Shown piece by piece: positions 36,845-46,766 of a stretch of 64,000 bases of DNA; the stretch's first letter is position 1; every line of letters starts with the position of its first letter. Where the stretch lies: contig CM070583.1 in the NCBI GenBank assembly GCA_036346355.1, positions 9,238,001 to 9,302,000 of the forward strand. Reading direction: 5' to 3'. The notes under the pieces were generated by a model. The model did not search any database. It saw nothing but the letters and a program-made list of their open reading frames with translations, and was not told the DNA's origin. The stretch is from Rhipidocladum racemiflorum. Taxonomy: Eukaryota; Streptophyta; Magnoliopsida; Poales; Poaceae. Both the position numbers and the translations under genes were made by a program.

Positions 36845-36916
36845 CTTCAGTCGCGGGAAGTTCGTCGAACGTGGAAAGCCCGGCGGCGGGGTCGGCGGTC
36901 GCGTCGGAGTCCTCGG
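36845..36916 (-). other. LTR exon-like block 2 (solo LTR E)
   Basis: Minus strand, 72 nt, acceptor TTCGCGTAG, donor GAAG|GCAAGT. Open in phase 1 (EDSDATADPAAGLSTFDELP). The donor and phase are identical to A and B. Confidence 0.42.
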
Positions 36917-38988
36917 CTACGCGAAAAACGAGGCAACAAATAAATACCAGAAAATAAATAAAATCTAAAAATTACAAAATTAGTACTGGTAGGTAGATCT
37001 TGATTTTAGATGAATTTAGAAATTTGAACGGAGTCAATCGGAGTTCGGACGGAGAAGTTATGAGCGTCCGAAGTTTGAAATTCGAAAAATTGGAAAACGA
37101 GGAATATTCCCTGGAATATTCTTTTTCCCATTTTTCTGATTTTTGGGAATTGCATGTGTCTATGGCAAGGTGGCCCCACATGTCATGCTCACTAGGCCTG
37201 TCTTCTTCTTGGGCTTGGCCATGGCCATTGCCATGATGGGGAAGGAGCTTGGGGGGATGGCGCCTGGCCCGTGTGCAGGCGGCGGCGCGGAGGCGCTTGG
37301 CCTTGGTGGCAGCGTCTTGGCCAGTGAGGCGAGCGGCGGCCGGGCGAAGTAGCGGCTGACGCCGGCGAGCGCATGCACGAGCACGGGTAAAGCCCAAAAA
37401 AAATAGAGAACGCGAAAAACCCAAAAAAAAAATCGATTTTTCGCTCGTTTTCGCAAAGAGTTGGACCAAATAAAAGCATGGAATCACTAGATGACAACCT
37501 TAGGGAGCTAGAGGAGGAAGGAATTGGATTGATTCTCACCGGAAGGGACGAATTTGGCGACGAACGGAGCTCCGGTCGAACCGACAAAAACGCGAAATTC
37601 GCCTCCAAAATTTGATGAAACCTAAAATCGATTGTTGAGTTAGATTCTAGACTCACTCAAGGTCACTAGGAACCAAGTAATAGGAAGAATGACCCACCGG
37701 GAAGAGATCTACGGCCAAGAACGCGAAGAACACCGAAACTCTAACCCGGCGTCGGTTTTCTTGATCTCACGGGCGCAAGAGTGGAAGAGGCTAAAGGAGG
37801 CTCATACCACCGGGACGGGGGTTCTTATACGGAGAGAATGGAAGTGGAATCACGCGGAACGGAGTCGAAACGGCCGAGTTATGAGCATCTATGTCCATTT
37901 CGGTTTTTGACCGTTCATGCAAATTCCGACGAGCTTAGTGACTAATGATGGTGGGGAATGGCAAGAGGGCGTCGATACGGATCCAACGGAACCGGCCGTT
38001 CATGATTTGGAGTTGAATGGAGGGAGATATGAACATTTAAAGCAAGCCCTAGCCATTGGAGGCTTGTTTGAAGCTTCTCTGTTCTTCCATGGCATGAGGT
38101 TGAAGACGACACTGTAGCAGCGACACGTGGCGGGCTCCGGTTGGCTGAGAATTACGTAAATGATCCGCCCTAGAGAAAATTTAGGAAAAATGGTCTAAAA
38201 ATTCCGAAAAAATTCCTAGAACCATTTTGGAATATTTAGGACCCAATAAAATTAGTTTCGTGGAATTTGGATGAAATTTTTGGAATTAAATATTCAGGTG
38301 CGGATTGCGGGCATTAAACAAAAGCCGCCCGAGATAAAATAGGAGTGAAGGTCCAAAAATCCGGGGAATGATTCCTAAAATCATTTTGGAATATTTGGAA
38401 CATAATTGAAGTGGTTTCGGGATTTTTGGAGCATTTTCCAACTCGGGTGAAATTTCGGGTACCGAGGGGAATCGGGAAAACTCGGTTTTTCGACCGGAAG
38501 GGAATTGAATCCCGATTTTGGAGGGGAAAGGATGCCAGGTTAATATAATCACCAGGGAAACTCCAATTTTCTAATTTAATTATGTTAAATTTGATTTTCT
38601 CCAAAAGACGAAACGGAGGATGTTACACGCTGATGGCGCTATAAGAGATAACAACTCACAGCGTCTTGAAGTGGGTCTTGTCCGACTACCCATGTTCTCC
38701 AACATGTGTCCACATTTATTGGTTCGATATCTCCATATCTATGGTATGTGAAACATTACCATCTTCCAATACATGTGCTGATCAAATCATCACCACTCCT
38801 CGTAATGATATGGATCAGGGAACCGTTTAGAATAATGTCGCTTGACAATGTGTTTCACAATCAGATCGTATCCAATGAACAAAGTCGCAACATTTATTCA
38901 GGGAACCGATAAACAAAGTTATCATAATTACATGAACAAAGACGTGTTACAATCATCACCATGATTGATCTAGGGCATATTCCCTTCA

Positions 38989-39000
38989 ATCTCCCACTTG
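38989..39000 (-). other. Polypurine tract, element D
   Basis: Minus-strand gcaagtgggaga(t) directly before the 3' LTR, which is typical for Copia. Confidence 0.8.
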
Positions 39001-39008
39001 CACTAGAG

Positions 39009-41941
39009 TCAATCATATAGGTATCGAATACCCATTGCTCTTGTGTGCGCCTCATGCTTTGGTTGTGGAAAGGGCTTTGTCAATGGATCATCCACATTTA
39101 GATCCGTGTGCACTTTGCTTATCTTCACATCACCTCTCTCAATGATCTCCCGGATCAGGTGGTACCGCCTGAGTATATGTTTGGTTTTTTGGTGGGACCT
39201 AGGCTCCTTTGCTTGTGCAATGGCACCACTATTGTCACAATAGAGGTCCACTGGACAGGATGCACTAGCGACCACGCCCAACTCAGAAACAAATTTCTTG
39301 ATCCAAGCTGCTTCCTTTGTCGCTCGTGGCTGCAATGTACTCGGCCTCCGTTGTGGAATCAGCTACTGTCTCTTGCTTGGAACTTTTCCAGCTCACTGCC
39401 CCACCATTGAGACAGAATACAAACCCGGATTGCGATCTCAAATCATCTTTGTCGGTTTGGAAGCTAGCATCGGCGTAACCCTTTACGACGAGCTCCTCCT
39501 CTCCTCGAAAGACTAAGAACATCTCCTTTGTCCTTCGTAAGTATTTAAGGATGTTCTTTACAGCCACCCAGTGACTATCACCAGGATTCGATTGGTACCT
39601 GCTCATGACACTCAGAGCATATGATACATCTGGGCGCGTACATAGCATGGCATACATGATGGATCCAATAGCCGAAGCGTATGGAATCCGACTCATTCTC
39701 TCTTGCTCATCAGGTGTCGAAGCACACTGAGTCTTGCTAAGACTTACACCATGTGACATTGGCAAGAAAGCTTTCTTGGAATCATGCATGTTGAATCGTT
39801 TCAGTATCTTGTCAATCTACGTACTTTGGCTCAATCCAATTAGCCTTTTTGATCTATCTCTGTAGATCTTTACGCCCAAAATATATGCTGCATCTCCCAA
39901 GTCTTTCATCGAGAAACTCTTTCTCAGATAAGATTGTGCAGCATCTAACATCGGAATATCATTTCCGATCAATAGTATGTCATCCACATACAAGACCAGA
40001 AATACAAGTGCGCTCCCACTAGCCTTCTTGTAAATACAAGGCTCTTCCTCATTTTTTATGAAGCTAAACTGTTTGATTACTTAATCAAAACGAAGGTTCC
40101 AACTCCGAGATGCTTGCTTCAGTCCATAAATAGACTTCCTAAGCTTGCATACCTTGCCAACATTAGTAGGATCGACAAAACCCTCGGGCTGTACCATGTA
40201 CACGTCCTCGCTTAGGTTTCCATTTAGGAAAGCCGTTTTGACATCCATTTGCCGAATCTCATAATCATGATATGCGGCAATTGCTAGCATGATCCGGATA
40301 GACTTTACCATAGCGACTGGTGAATAAGTTTCATCATAGTCCACACCATGAATCTGTTTATACCCTTTTGCCACCAATCGTGCCTTAAAAATGTGAACAT
40401 TTCCATCGGCATCTATCTTCTTCTTAAAGACCCATTTGCACTCGATAGTTTTTACACCATCAGGCAGATCTACCAAGTTCCAAACTTGATTATCATACAT
40501 GGACTTTAACTCGGATCTCATGGCCTCCAGCCATTTCTCAGAGTCTGGGCCCACCATAGCTTCCTCATAGTCCTTGGGCTCGTCATTTTCCAATAATAAC
40601 ACATCGCGTTGCTCCGTCATGAGGAACATGAACCTCTCAGGAGCGCGGCTTGCCCGTGAGGACCTCCATGGGGCTGGCGCCTCATCAACAGGTTCAACAA
40701 CACGTTGCTCATCCTGTTGAGGACTAGTTGGAGCTGAAACATTTTCAGGTATTTCTCGAACTTCTTCGAGTTGTACCTTGCTCCCACTAGCTCTTTTGGA
40801 AAACTCATTCTCCAAAAAGACACCAGTCCGGGCGACAAACACTTTGCCTTCTTCCTGGTTATAAAAATAATACCCTTTGGTTTCCCTTGGGTACCCCACA
40901 AAGAAGCACTTATCCGACTTGGCGTGGAGCTTATCAGACGTCATACGTTTTACATAAGCCTCACAGCCCCAAATTTTAAGATAAGATAAGTCGGAACGTT
41001 TCCCTTTCCATATCTCATATGGTGTCTTATCAATGGATTTAGATGGAACCCTATTTAGCATGAACGCAGCTGTTTCTAGAGCGTATCCCCAAAATGACAA
41101 TGGAAGATTGACTTGACTCATCATAGACCGTACCATGTCCAACAAAGTCCGATTCCTCCGTTCGGATACCCCATTCCACTATGGCGTACCGGGCGGAGTC
41201 AATTGCGGAACAATTCCATAACCCTTTAGATGATTACTAAACTCTTAGCTCAAATATTCACCTCCACGGTCGGACCGTAGAAATTTAATTTTCTTGCCCA
41301 AATGATTTTGTACTTCATTCTGAAACTCTTTGAACTTTTCAAAAGATTCAGACTTATGCCTCATTAGATAGATATAACCATATCTACTAAAGTCATCGGT
41401 GAAAGTAATGAAGTACTGATAACCACCTCTGGCCATGGAGCTCATTGGTCCACATACATCAGTATGCACGAGAGCCAACAACTCGCACATCCTCTCACTC
41501 GAACCAGTGAAGGGTGCCTTTGTCATCTTGCCAAGTAAACAAGACTCGCATGTTTCAAGAGATTCTAAATCTAATGAACCAAGAAGACCATCTTTATGGA
41601 GCTTCTCCATGCGTCTTTTATTTATATGGCCCAAGCGACAATGTCATAAATAAGTGGAATTAATATCATTTGTTTTGAGTCTTTTAGCATTAACATTATT
41701 TATAGAAGCATTACTAAAATCCAGTACATACAGTCCATTCACCAATGGACAGTTACCATAGAGCAAGCCTTTGAAATAAATTGAACAATTCCTGTTCTTT
41801 ATTACAAAATCATAACAATCTTCCTCTAAACAAGAAGAAGAGATAATGTTCTTACTCAAGGCAGGAATGTAATAACAATTATTCAATTCAAAAACTAAGC
41901 TAGAAGGTAATGACAAGGGATAGATGCCGACGGCCTTTGCA
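39009..41941 (-). pseudogene. pol: pol (element D): integrase, RT, RNase H
   Basis: Read on the minus strand from 41941. The protease C-terminal part and GAG-pre-integrase (YLxHCRLGHINKRR, CESCLLGKMTKAPF) come first. The integrase core follows (VHTDVCGPM, FITFTDDFSRYGYIYL, LRSDRGGEY, WNGVSERRNRTLLDM). RT has WVFKKKIDADGN, DVKTAFLNGNL and the YVDDILLIGND catalytic box near 39985. RNase H has AEYIAA and LYCDNSGAIAQAK, with the last codons at 39012. Stops occur at about 41643 (TGA for Trp), 41245-41247, 41179-41181, 40081-40083 and near 39820. A frameshift lies near 39310 inside RNase H. The upstream half of the gene is at 56473-57480, beyond element B. Confidence 0.92.
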
Positions 41942-42315
41942 GCAACTGTAACACCCCAAAATTTTGCATTTCTTGAAATCATTTGTGATTTGTCACTTTG
42001 GTGAATTTTTGGAATTTTCTGGAATTTATTTGGAATTTATTTGAATTTATTCCATTTTGAAATAATTAAAGAATTTAACTTTGCAAATAAAATTTTGTTC
42101 AAAATATTTTATTTGAGTCCAAAATGCCCCAAAATATTTTCCAGAATTTTTCTGGAATTTTTCTGAGTCTTTTGCTATTTTTAATGAATTAAATGAATTT
42201 CTGAGAATTTAATTGGATTATTTAATCGAGTGGGTTGTACTGTTCAACCGACCGAGCCCGAACCCAAGTCAGACTCGAGTCCGACCCGAGCCAGAACCGA
42301 ACCTTAACCGCGTGA

Positions 42316-43163
42316 CCGTTGGATCTCGATCCAACGGCCACGATTGAGACACGTCACCGAGCCCGAGTCCGACCGAGCCAGCCAGCTCGCCCGAGCCAGA
42401 CCCGAGCCCAAACCCTCGCACCGTTGAGCCACGTCACCCAATCCGAATCCAACTCGGATTTCGCCGCCGCAACGGAGTGGGCCTCGGTTTCCGCGCGTTT
42501 CACAGACGCCGAGGGCCCTATTTAATGCGCCGCCACCGCTGCCGTGTCGCCGATTTTTGTGCGCACCCGTAGCCCTAGATCACGCCGCTCGAGTCGCCTT
42601 GGTTGCGCCGCAATTGCTCGCCGGAGTTGGAGGAGCGTTCCGCCGCGTTCAACCGCAGTTTCCGCCGCCGTTAGCCGTCCTCCGCCGCCGTTGAGCCCAG
42701 ATCCGGAACCGCAAGGTCAAGCCGCGCCAGAGGAGACCCTTCACTTCGCCAGAGGAGCCCCGCAACACCGTTGCCGTGGTCGTCGTCCCCCGCGCCGGTG
42801 AACCAGCCCCGCCGCAAGCCATCGCCAGACTTCGAGCTCCACCAGCCGTCCGATCCAGATCCAAGGGTCCAAATCGCGCCACGTCACACCCTGGTGAGAT
42901 CCCACGTGCAATCCTTTAGATCTAATCTCAACCGTTGGATCTAGATCCAACGGCTTAGATTGTGCCACGTAGCCTGAACCGCACAATACTAGATCCATTC
43001 TCAGCCGTTAGATTTAGATCGAACGGCTAGGGTTAGCCGTGTTGTTTGCGTTAGATTGGATCTTGACCGTCTGATCAAGAACGAACGGTCCAGATCAGCG
43101 GAGTTGTTTTCCAACGCGTTAAGCTAGATCCGATCTGGGCCGTTGATTTTCAAATCAACGGCC
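42316..43163. promoter_or_regulatory. Palindromic AACGG array in B 5' LTR
   Basis: Hairpin-capable palindromes are at 42316-42337 (10-bp arms, 2-nt loop), 42932-42953 (perfect 11+11), 43003-43028 (7-bp arms) and 43138-43163 (12-bp arms, 2-nt loop). The first three share CCGTT(G/A)GAT arms. The first contains TCCAACGGCCA, and on the other strand TCCAACGGTCA. Both fit the plant M-phase MSA consensus YCYAACGGYYA bound by three-repeat MYB factors. The regulatory role is inferred. Confidence 0.45.
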
Positions 43164-43290
43164 GAGATCACGCCACGTGGCCGGGAGGCCGACCGTCGCG
43201 GTCAGCGCCCGCGCGTGGGTGAGTGTCTCTGACACGCGGGGCCCGCGTGTCAGTGGGGCCCGCGCGTCAGCGACCCAGCCATGTGCACCA

Positions 43291-43370
43291 TGACGTCACC
43301 GCTGACGTCACGGTGGGGCCCAGCTGTCAGCCGTCCTCAGCCGTGCGTGATGACATCACTGCTGACGTCA
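43291..43370. promoter_or_regulatory. Paired TGACGTCA bZIP-type sites in B 5' LTR
   Basis: TGACGTCA at 43291-43298 and 43303-43310, then TGACATCA/TGACGTCA at 43351-43358 and 43363-43370. Both pairs are spaced 12 bp start to start, the spacing of TGACG motifs in as-1 elements recognised by TGA bZIP factors. Their activity here is inferred. Confidence 0.45.
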
Positions 43371-43892
43371 TCCGAGGGGCCCACCGGTCAGTGAGAAACG
43401 TGAGCCGTGGACCGCGTCCACGGTGGACCGAGCCCAATCGTGCGCCGGGTCCATGGACCCGAGGTGACGTGGCGGCTCCTGATTGGTCCACGTGTCATGC
43501 TGACGCAATAAAAGAATTTCCGAAAAAGAAAATGACTTATTAATTCGATTTATTGATTTCAGATTTTGTTTCAAACTTCAAATGCTTATAACTTTTGCAT
43601 TTTAACTCCGATTTGAGTGATTCAAATTTCTAAATTTTTATAAAATTATGATCTACCTAATGATGAATTTTATTTCATTTTTGGACTAAAGTTTTTCTCT
43701 GTAATATTATTTAATTGATTATTAAAACTTTAAATGCTTGTATCTTTTGCATTTAAACTCCGAATTTGACGATTCCAGTTTCTAAAAATTTATAAAATTA
43801 TGTTCTCTCTGTTTATGAACTTTATTTGGATATTTGGACACTTTTTGTCTACTGTTTATTTATTTATTACTGTTTGCACGCTTTACGAGTAG

Positions 43893-43973
43893 ACGTTGAA
43901 GTGCCGGAAGGATTCGAAGGAGAGGTGTTGACCCAGGAGACAGCTCAGGACCAAGAACAAGTACTGTTTGAAG
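43893..43973 (+). other. LTR exon-like block 2 (B, 5' LTR)
   Basis: 81 nt after a U-rich tract and acceptor CGAGTAG, donor GAAG|GCAAGT. Open in phase 1, acidic (PEGFEGEVLTQETAQDQEQ). It is one of the two best-preserved copies. Confidence 0.45.
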
Positions 43974-45169
43974 GCAAGTTGTGCTTTGACCATGTTGATC
44001 CCATTTTGAAACCTATTTTGATTCAAATTGTTGCATGCTAGTTTAAATTAGAAAATGCTTTACTTAATTATGGGAAATTAGATAAATGCCAAATTGCTGT
44101 ATGACACCTTGGTTAATTATATATATGTGCCATGACCCCTTGTCACCCTAGTTGTGGTTTACTAGTTGGACATTATTAAATTGCCAACATGGGATTTTAG
44201 ACCGTTGTAGTATACTGCTTAGACCTGCTACGTGCTCTTGACATGATTTGGACAATCAAATGTTAATATTGACTTAATGATATATGGAATCTGTTTTGGA
44301 AAGGTATCATGTGATGTTGTTGGCACGTGGTGCATGGTAATCAACTGGGTTTTGATAAATAGCTTTTGACCGGGGCATGTGGCAAGAATGATCAGGGTGG
44401 GCCAGTTGTGGCACCGAGAATGTTGGTTTGGTTCTTCGGGTGGTCTTGCCCTGGTCACCCTAAGGACTTAACCTTGCAAGCCTTTGAACTGGGTCAAACG
44501 TGCAACCACATGTCTGTTATGGGACGTACCTAGTTGAATAAGTTGCTAATAATGTACCTGTGGGACCTCAGGATGTCAACTACACCTTTTGTGTAGTTGT
44601 ACGGGGGAGCGTACCAGGGCTGCGGCCAGGTACCCATCTAACGATTTGTTTGGCCTAAACTTCGCCTTAGCTAAGGGAAGGGTTAGTGTGCAACAACCGG
44701 GGAGGACCACTTGTGCTGTTAGAGGTTTCCGAAAGGCTTTGTTACAGACACTCGCCCTTGTGGTGTTTGATTGTATCTTGTGGGTAAAGTGCATAACCTA
44801 TGCAGAGTGTAAAATCTATTCGAATAGCCGTGTCCGCGGTATTGGACATCGCTCGGGAATTACAGTCAAGGGTTAGACTTTCTTGAAAATAACTTGGACT
44901 TGAAGGGTTGGGTTTGGTTTAATAATGATGTTGATGGAAATGTGGATTAGAATCGGGAAAGATGTTTATTAAACTCCTGGAAAAGATATTGATCTTGTAC
45001 TTGTTTCTTCTGCTTTCGAATCTACTTATGATACTTGTTAAATGCTCTTTACTGCAAATATACCTTAAGCCACTCCTTTGTATTAAGCCATGCATGTAGT
45101 ATATTAGTTGCATTCTGTGCATGACTTGCTGAGTACCAAGTACTCACCCTTGCCACAATACAACACCAG

Positions 45170-45228
45170 TTGAAGAGGAGTCTACACCAGCTTTGGAGGA
45201 GGAGCTTCCAGAGGAACCGTCTACTTAG
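45170..45228 (+). other. LTR exon-like block 3 (B, 5' LTR)
   Basis: Acceptor AACACCAG. Phase 1 reading EEESTPALEEELPEEPST then TAG 45226-45228. The intron from block 2 would be about 1.2 kb, GC-AG type. Confidence 0.45.
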
Positions 45229-45445
45229 GGAGCGAGCCCAGTCAGTTGCCTGTGGTATACTGGATGGCGCCACGTAGTTATCTTATTTTCCGCTGCTATT
45301 ATTTCTCTTTTAATAAGTTTCGCCCTGCGTGGCGTATATTTGTAACTTGACCTTAAGGTCAAGCAACCAGTTTGATTATCTAATTAAAGTACTTTATTAG
45401 TATCGAGTGGTATGATTGTGATATTTACCAATGTTGAGACTGTGT

Positions 45446-45471
45446 GCACTAGCGTGTTCCTGGACTAGTGC
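45446..45471. other. Stem-loop near the LTR 3' end (element B)
   Basis: GCACTAG (45446-45452) and CTAGTGC (45465-45471), a perfect 7-bp stem with a 12-nt loop, 43 bp before the LTR end. The same stem occurs in the 3' LTR and in C's 3' LTR, and is damaged in C's 5' LTR. A role in RNA 3'-end formation or strand transfer is possible but inferred. Confidence 0.5.
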
Positions 45472-45518
45472 TGAATACACAGAGGGTCCGGATTTGCAAA
45501 TTCGGGTCCCGACAGAGG

Positions 45519-45531
45519 TGGTATCAGAGCC
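45519..45531 (+). other. Primer-binding site, element B
   Basis: TGGTATCAGAGCC four bases after the LTR, initiator tRNA-Met type. Confidence 0.94.
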
Positions 45532-45731
45532 ATACTGACTGTACGCTCAACCCATAGTTAGAATGGTCGTAGTGAGGATAAAACCTATTTTCTAAAGCTA
45601 AAAATTTGTCAAGATAATGAAAGAATTCTCGACTTACCCCTTTCTTTCTTGTTCATACCCCTTGCTGAGTTCTTTTCGTCTCCCACATTGATTTTAAAGT
45701 GTTGCGTTCATACGCGAGCGTCTTTTGGCAG

Positions 45732-46502
45732 ATGATGATGAAGAACAACTACGCCGAGTGTGAAGGAGGCTATGCTGCCGAGTTGTGGCTTATGCTTCAG
45801 TTTCTTGGAGGTTTCGAGAGGCCGCTCTACCGTGGGACTACACTCGTGCAGGCAGGACTGGTCATTGGATGGGACGTCCGGATCACGGTGTATGCCCGAG
45901 AGAAGACAAAGTTCAGTCGCCCTTTCCACTTCACCGCCAGGAGATCTACCTTTGAGATTGGAATTCAGGAGGTGTCGCGTCGAGCAATGCAGCAGATCGC
46001 TCGCACTTACTTCAGGGAGCTGGAAGGCACAGTGTTCCATCACCACCCACACCGAGACAGCAGAGTTCAGCGGAAGCCGATAGAAGATGAGGATGCTACC
46101 GTCACTCACTTAGCCAGATTCGTCGCTGCTCAGGAGGAGCTAATCGAGGACACAGTTCAGGAGTTGAAGAAGGCTCGCGAACAAGTTGAGGAGGAGAAGA
46201 AGCACTTGCAGAATGCCCGTGAGTATGTCGCCTAAGCTGCGGAAAGGATCGCAGAGCTGGAGACCGCACTGTATGGATAGGGCCCAGATCCAGTGTTGGA
46301 GTTGGACGCTCCAGACCCAGAGGAGGAACCAGAAGAGGCGCCACCTATACCCACGCCACAGCCACAGCAACAGCCAGATCCAGAGCCAGAGGAGGACGTC
46401 GCGTCATCAACCACAGCTGCAGTTGAGGGGCATGGCGATTGTTTCGCGCCTATGCCGTCGCACCCGCCGCGAGGAGGCAGTGGAGGTTTTCTCGACGAGT
46501 GA
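45732..46502 (+). pseudogene. Pre-gag accessory ORF (element B), about 256 codons with two stops
   Basis: Extra ORF between primer site and gag on the sense strand. The start MMMKNNY is supported by the aligned start in C (9906). A first segment has LMLQFLGGFERP, QAGL and DVRITVYAREK. A block (FHFTARRSTFEIGIQEVSRRA ... ARTYFRELEGTVFHHHP) has a strand-strand-helix look, loosely recalling double-stranded-RNA-binding folds. A coiled-coil stretch follows (EELIEDTVQELKKAREQVEEE), then a Pro/Glu-rich acidic tail (PEEEPEEAP...EPEEDVASSTT). In-frame stops TAA 46233-46235 and TAG 46278-46280 are each one C-to-T change from Gln. The family is unknown to me. Extra ORFs of unknown role are known in plant Gypsy elements. 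Confidence 0.65.
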
Positions 46503-46766
46503 GCGTAGGTTTTAAGGTTGGGACTCCTTCGTCGAGTCGCGTTATAGAATAAGAGTCACCCTTAGAGGCATTGGTTTTTCATTGTTTGCTGAGTGTGCAG
46601 TATGTGTTGCAGGCTTTTAGGCGTTGTAAGCAACCATACCAAGTTATTATTATTATTATTATTAAAGTTGGATTTTGAGTTACACCTTTTTCCCCCGCAT
46701 AAGTTTCCCCTATTACTTGTCTATTCTTATTCCCTCTCATCTCTAAAACCTTGGAGCAATCGACAG
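46503..46766 (+). other. Spacer between accessory ORF and gag, with TTA microsatellite
   Basis: Holds a (TTA) run at 46644-46663 and a pyrimidine-rich stretch just before the gag ATG (46767). It matches the A leader at 16050-16264, including 'caaccataccaagttattatta'. Confidence 0.7.

Larger units (their letters stand above)
35247..38627 (-). mobile_element. Element E: 3.4-kb Tekay-like solo LTR, minus strand
   Basis: On the minus strand TGTAACATCC...GGTCTCACA, TSD cgctg (35242-35246 and 38628-38632). The empty site is seen in the other D LTR at about 59939-59943. No internal element sequence is present. It is a distant relative of A, B, C and F, recognisable by the conserved 'gtgggtaaagt...ctctgcagag...ttcgaatagccg' block (minus, 36022-36085) and by both exon-like blocks. 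Confidence 0.9.
34200..38988 (-). repeat. Element D 3' LTR, split by solo LTR E
   Basis: Parts 34200-35246 and 38633-38988, net about 1.40 kb. It matches 58867-60301, apart from fewer copies of a 21-bp repeat (34368-34436). A TATA-type element lies at 34615-34622 on the minus strand. Confidence 0.92.
41947..45514 (+). repeat. Element B 5' LTR (3568 bp)
   Basis: AT-rich start, a GC-rich palindrome-dense stretch (42240-43510), AT-rich middle, then the conserved CTCTGCAGAG-type block (44778-44850, here ctatgcagag). A TATA-like tatttaat at 42529-42536 precedes the GC-rich leader. It lacks about 40 bp, including one palindrome, present in the 3' LTR at 53345-53366. Confidence 0.94.

Noticed and set aside
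37160..37656. Several overlapping open frames of 70-155 codons in solo LTR E
   Set aside because: GC-rich leader read in several frames on both strands, none with an ATG start and splice-consistent frame; no domain.
46186..46515. Alternative open frame overlapping the end of the accessory ORF in B
   Set aside because: It is the +1 shadow of the acidic tail; the homologous frame in C is the one listed (45732 frame).
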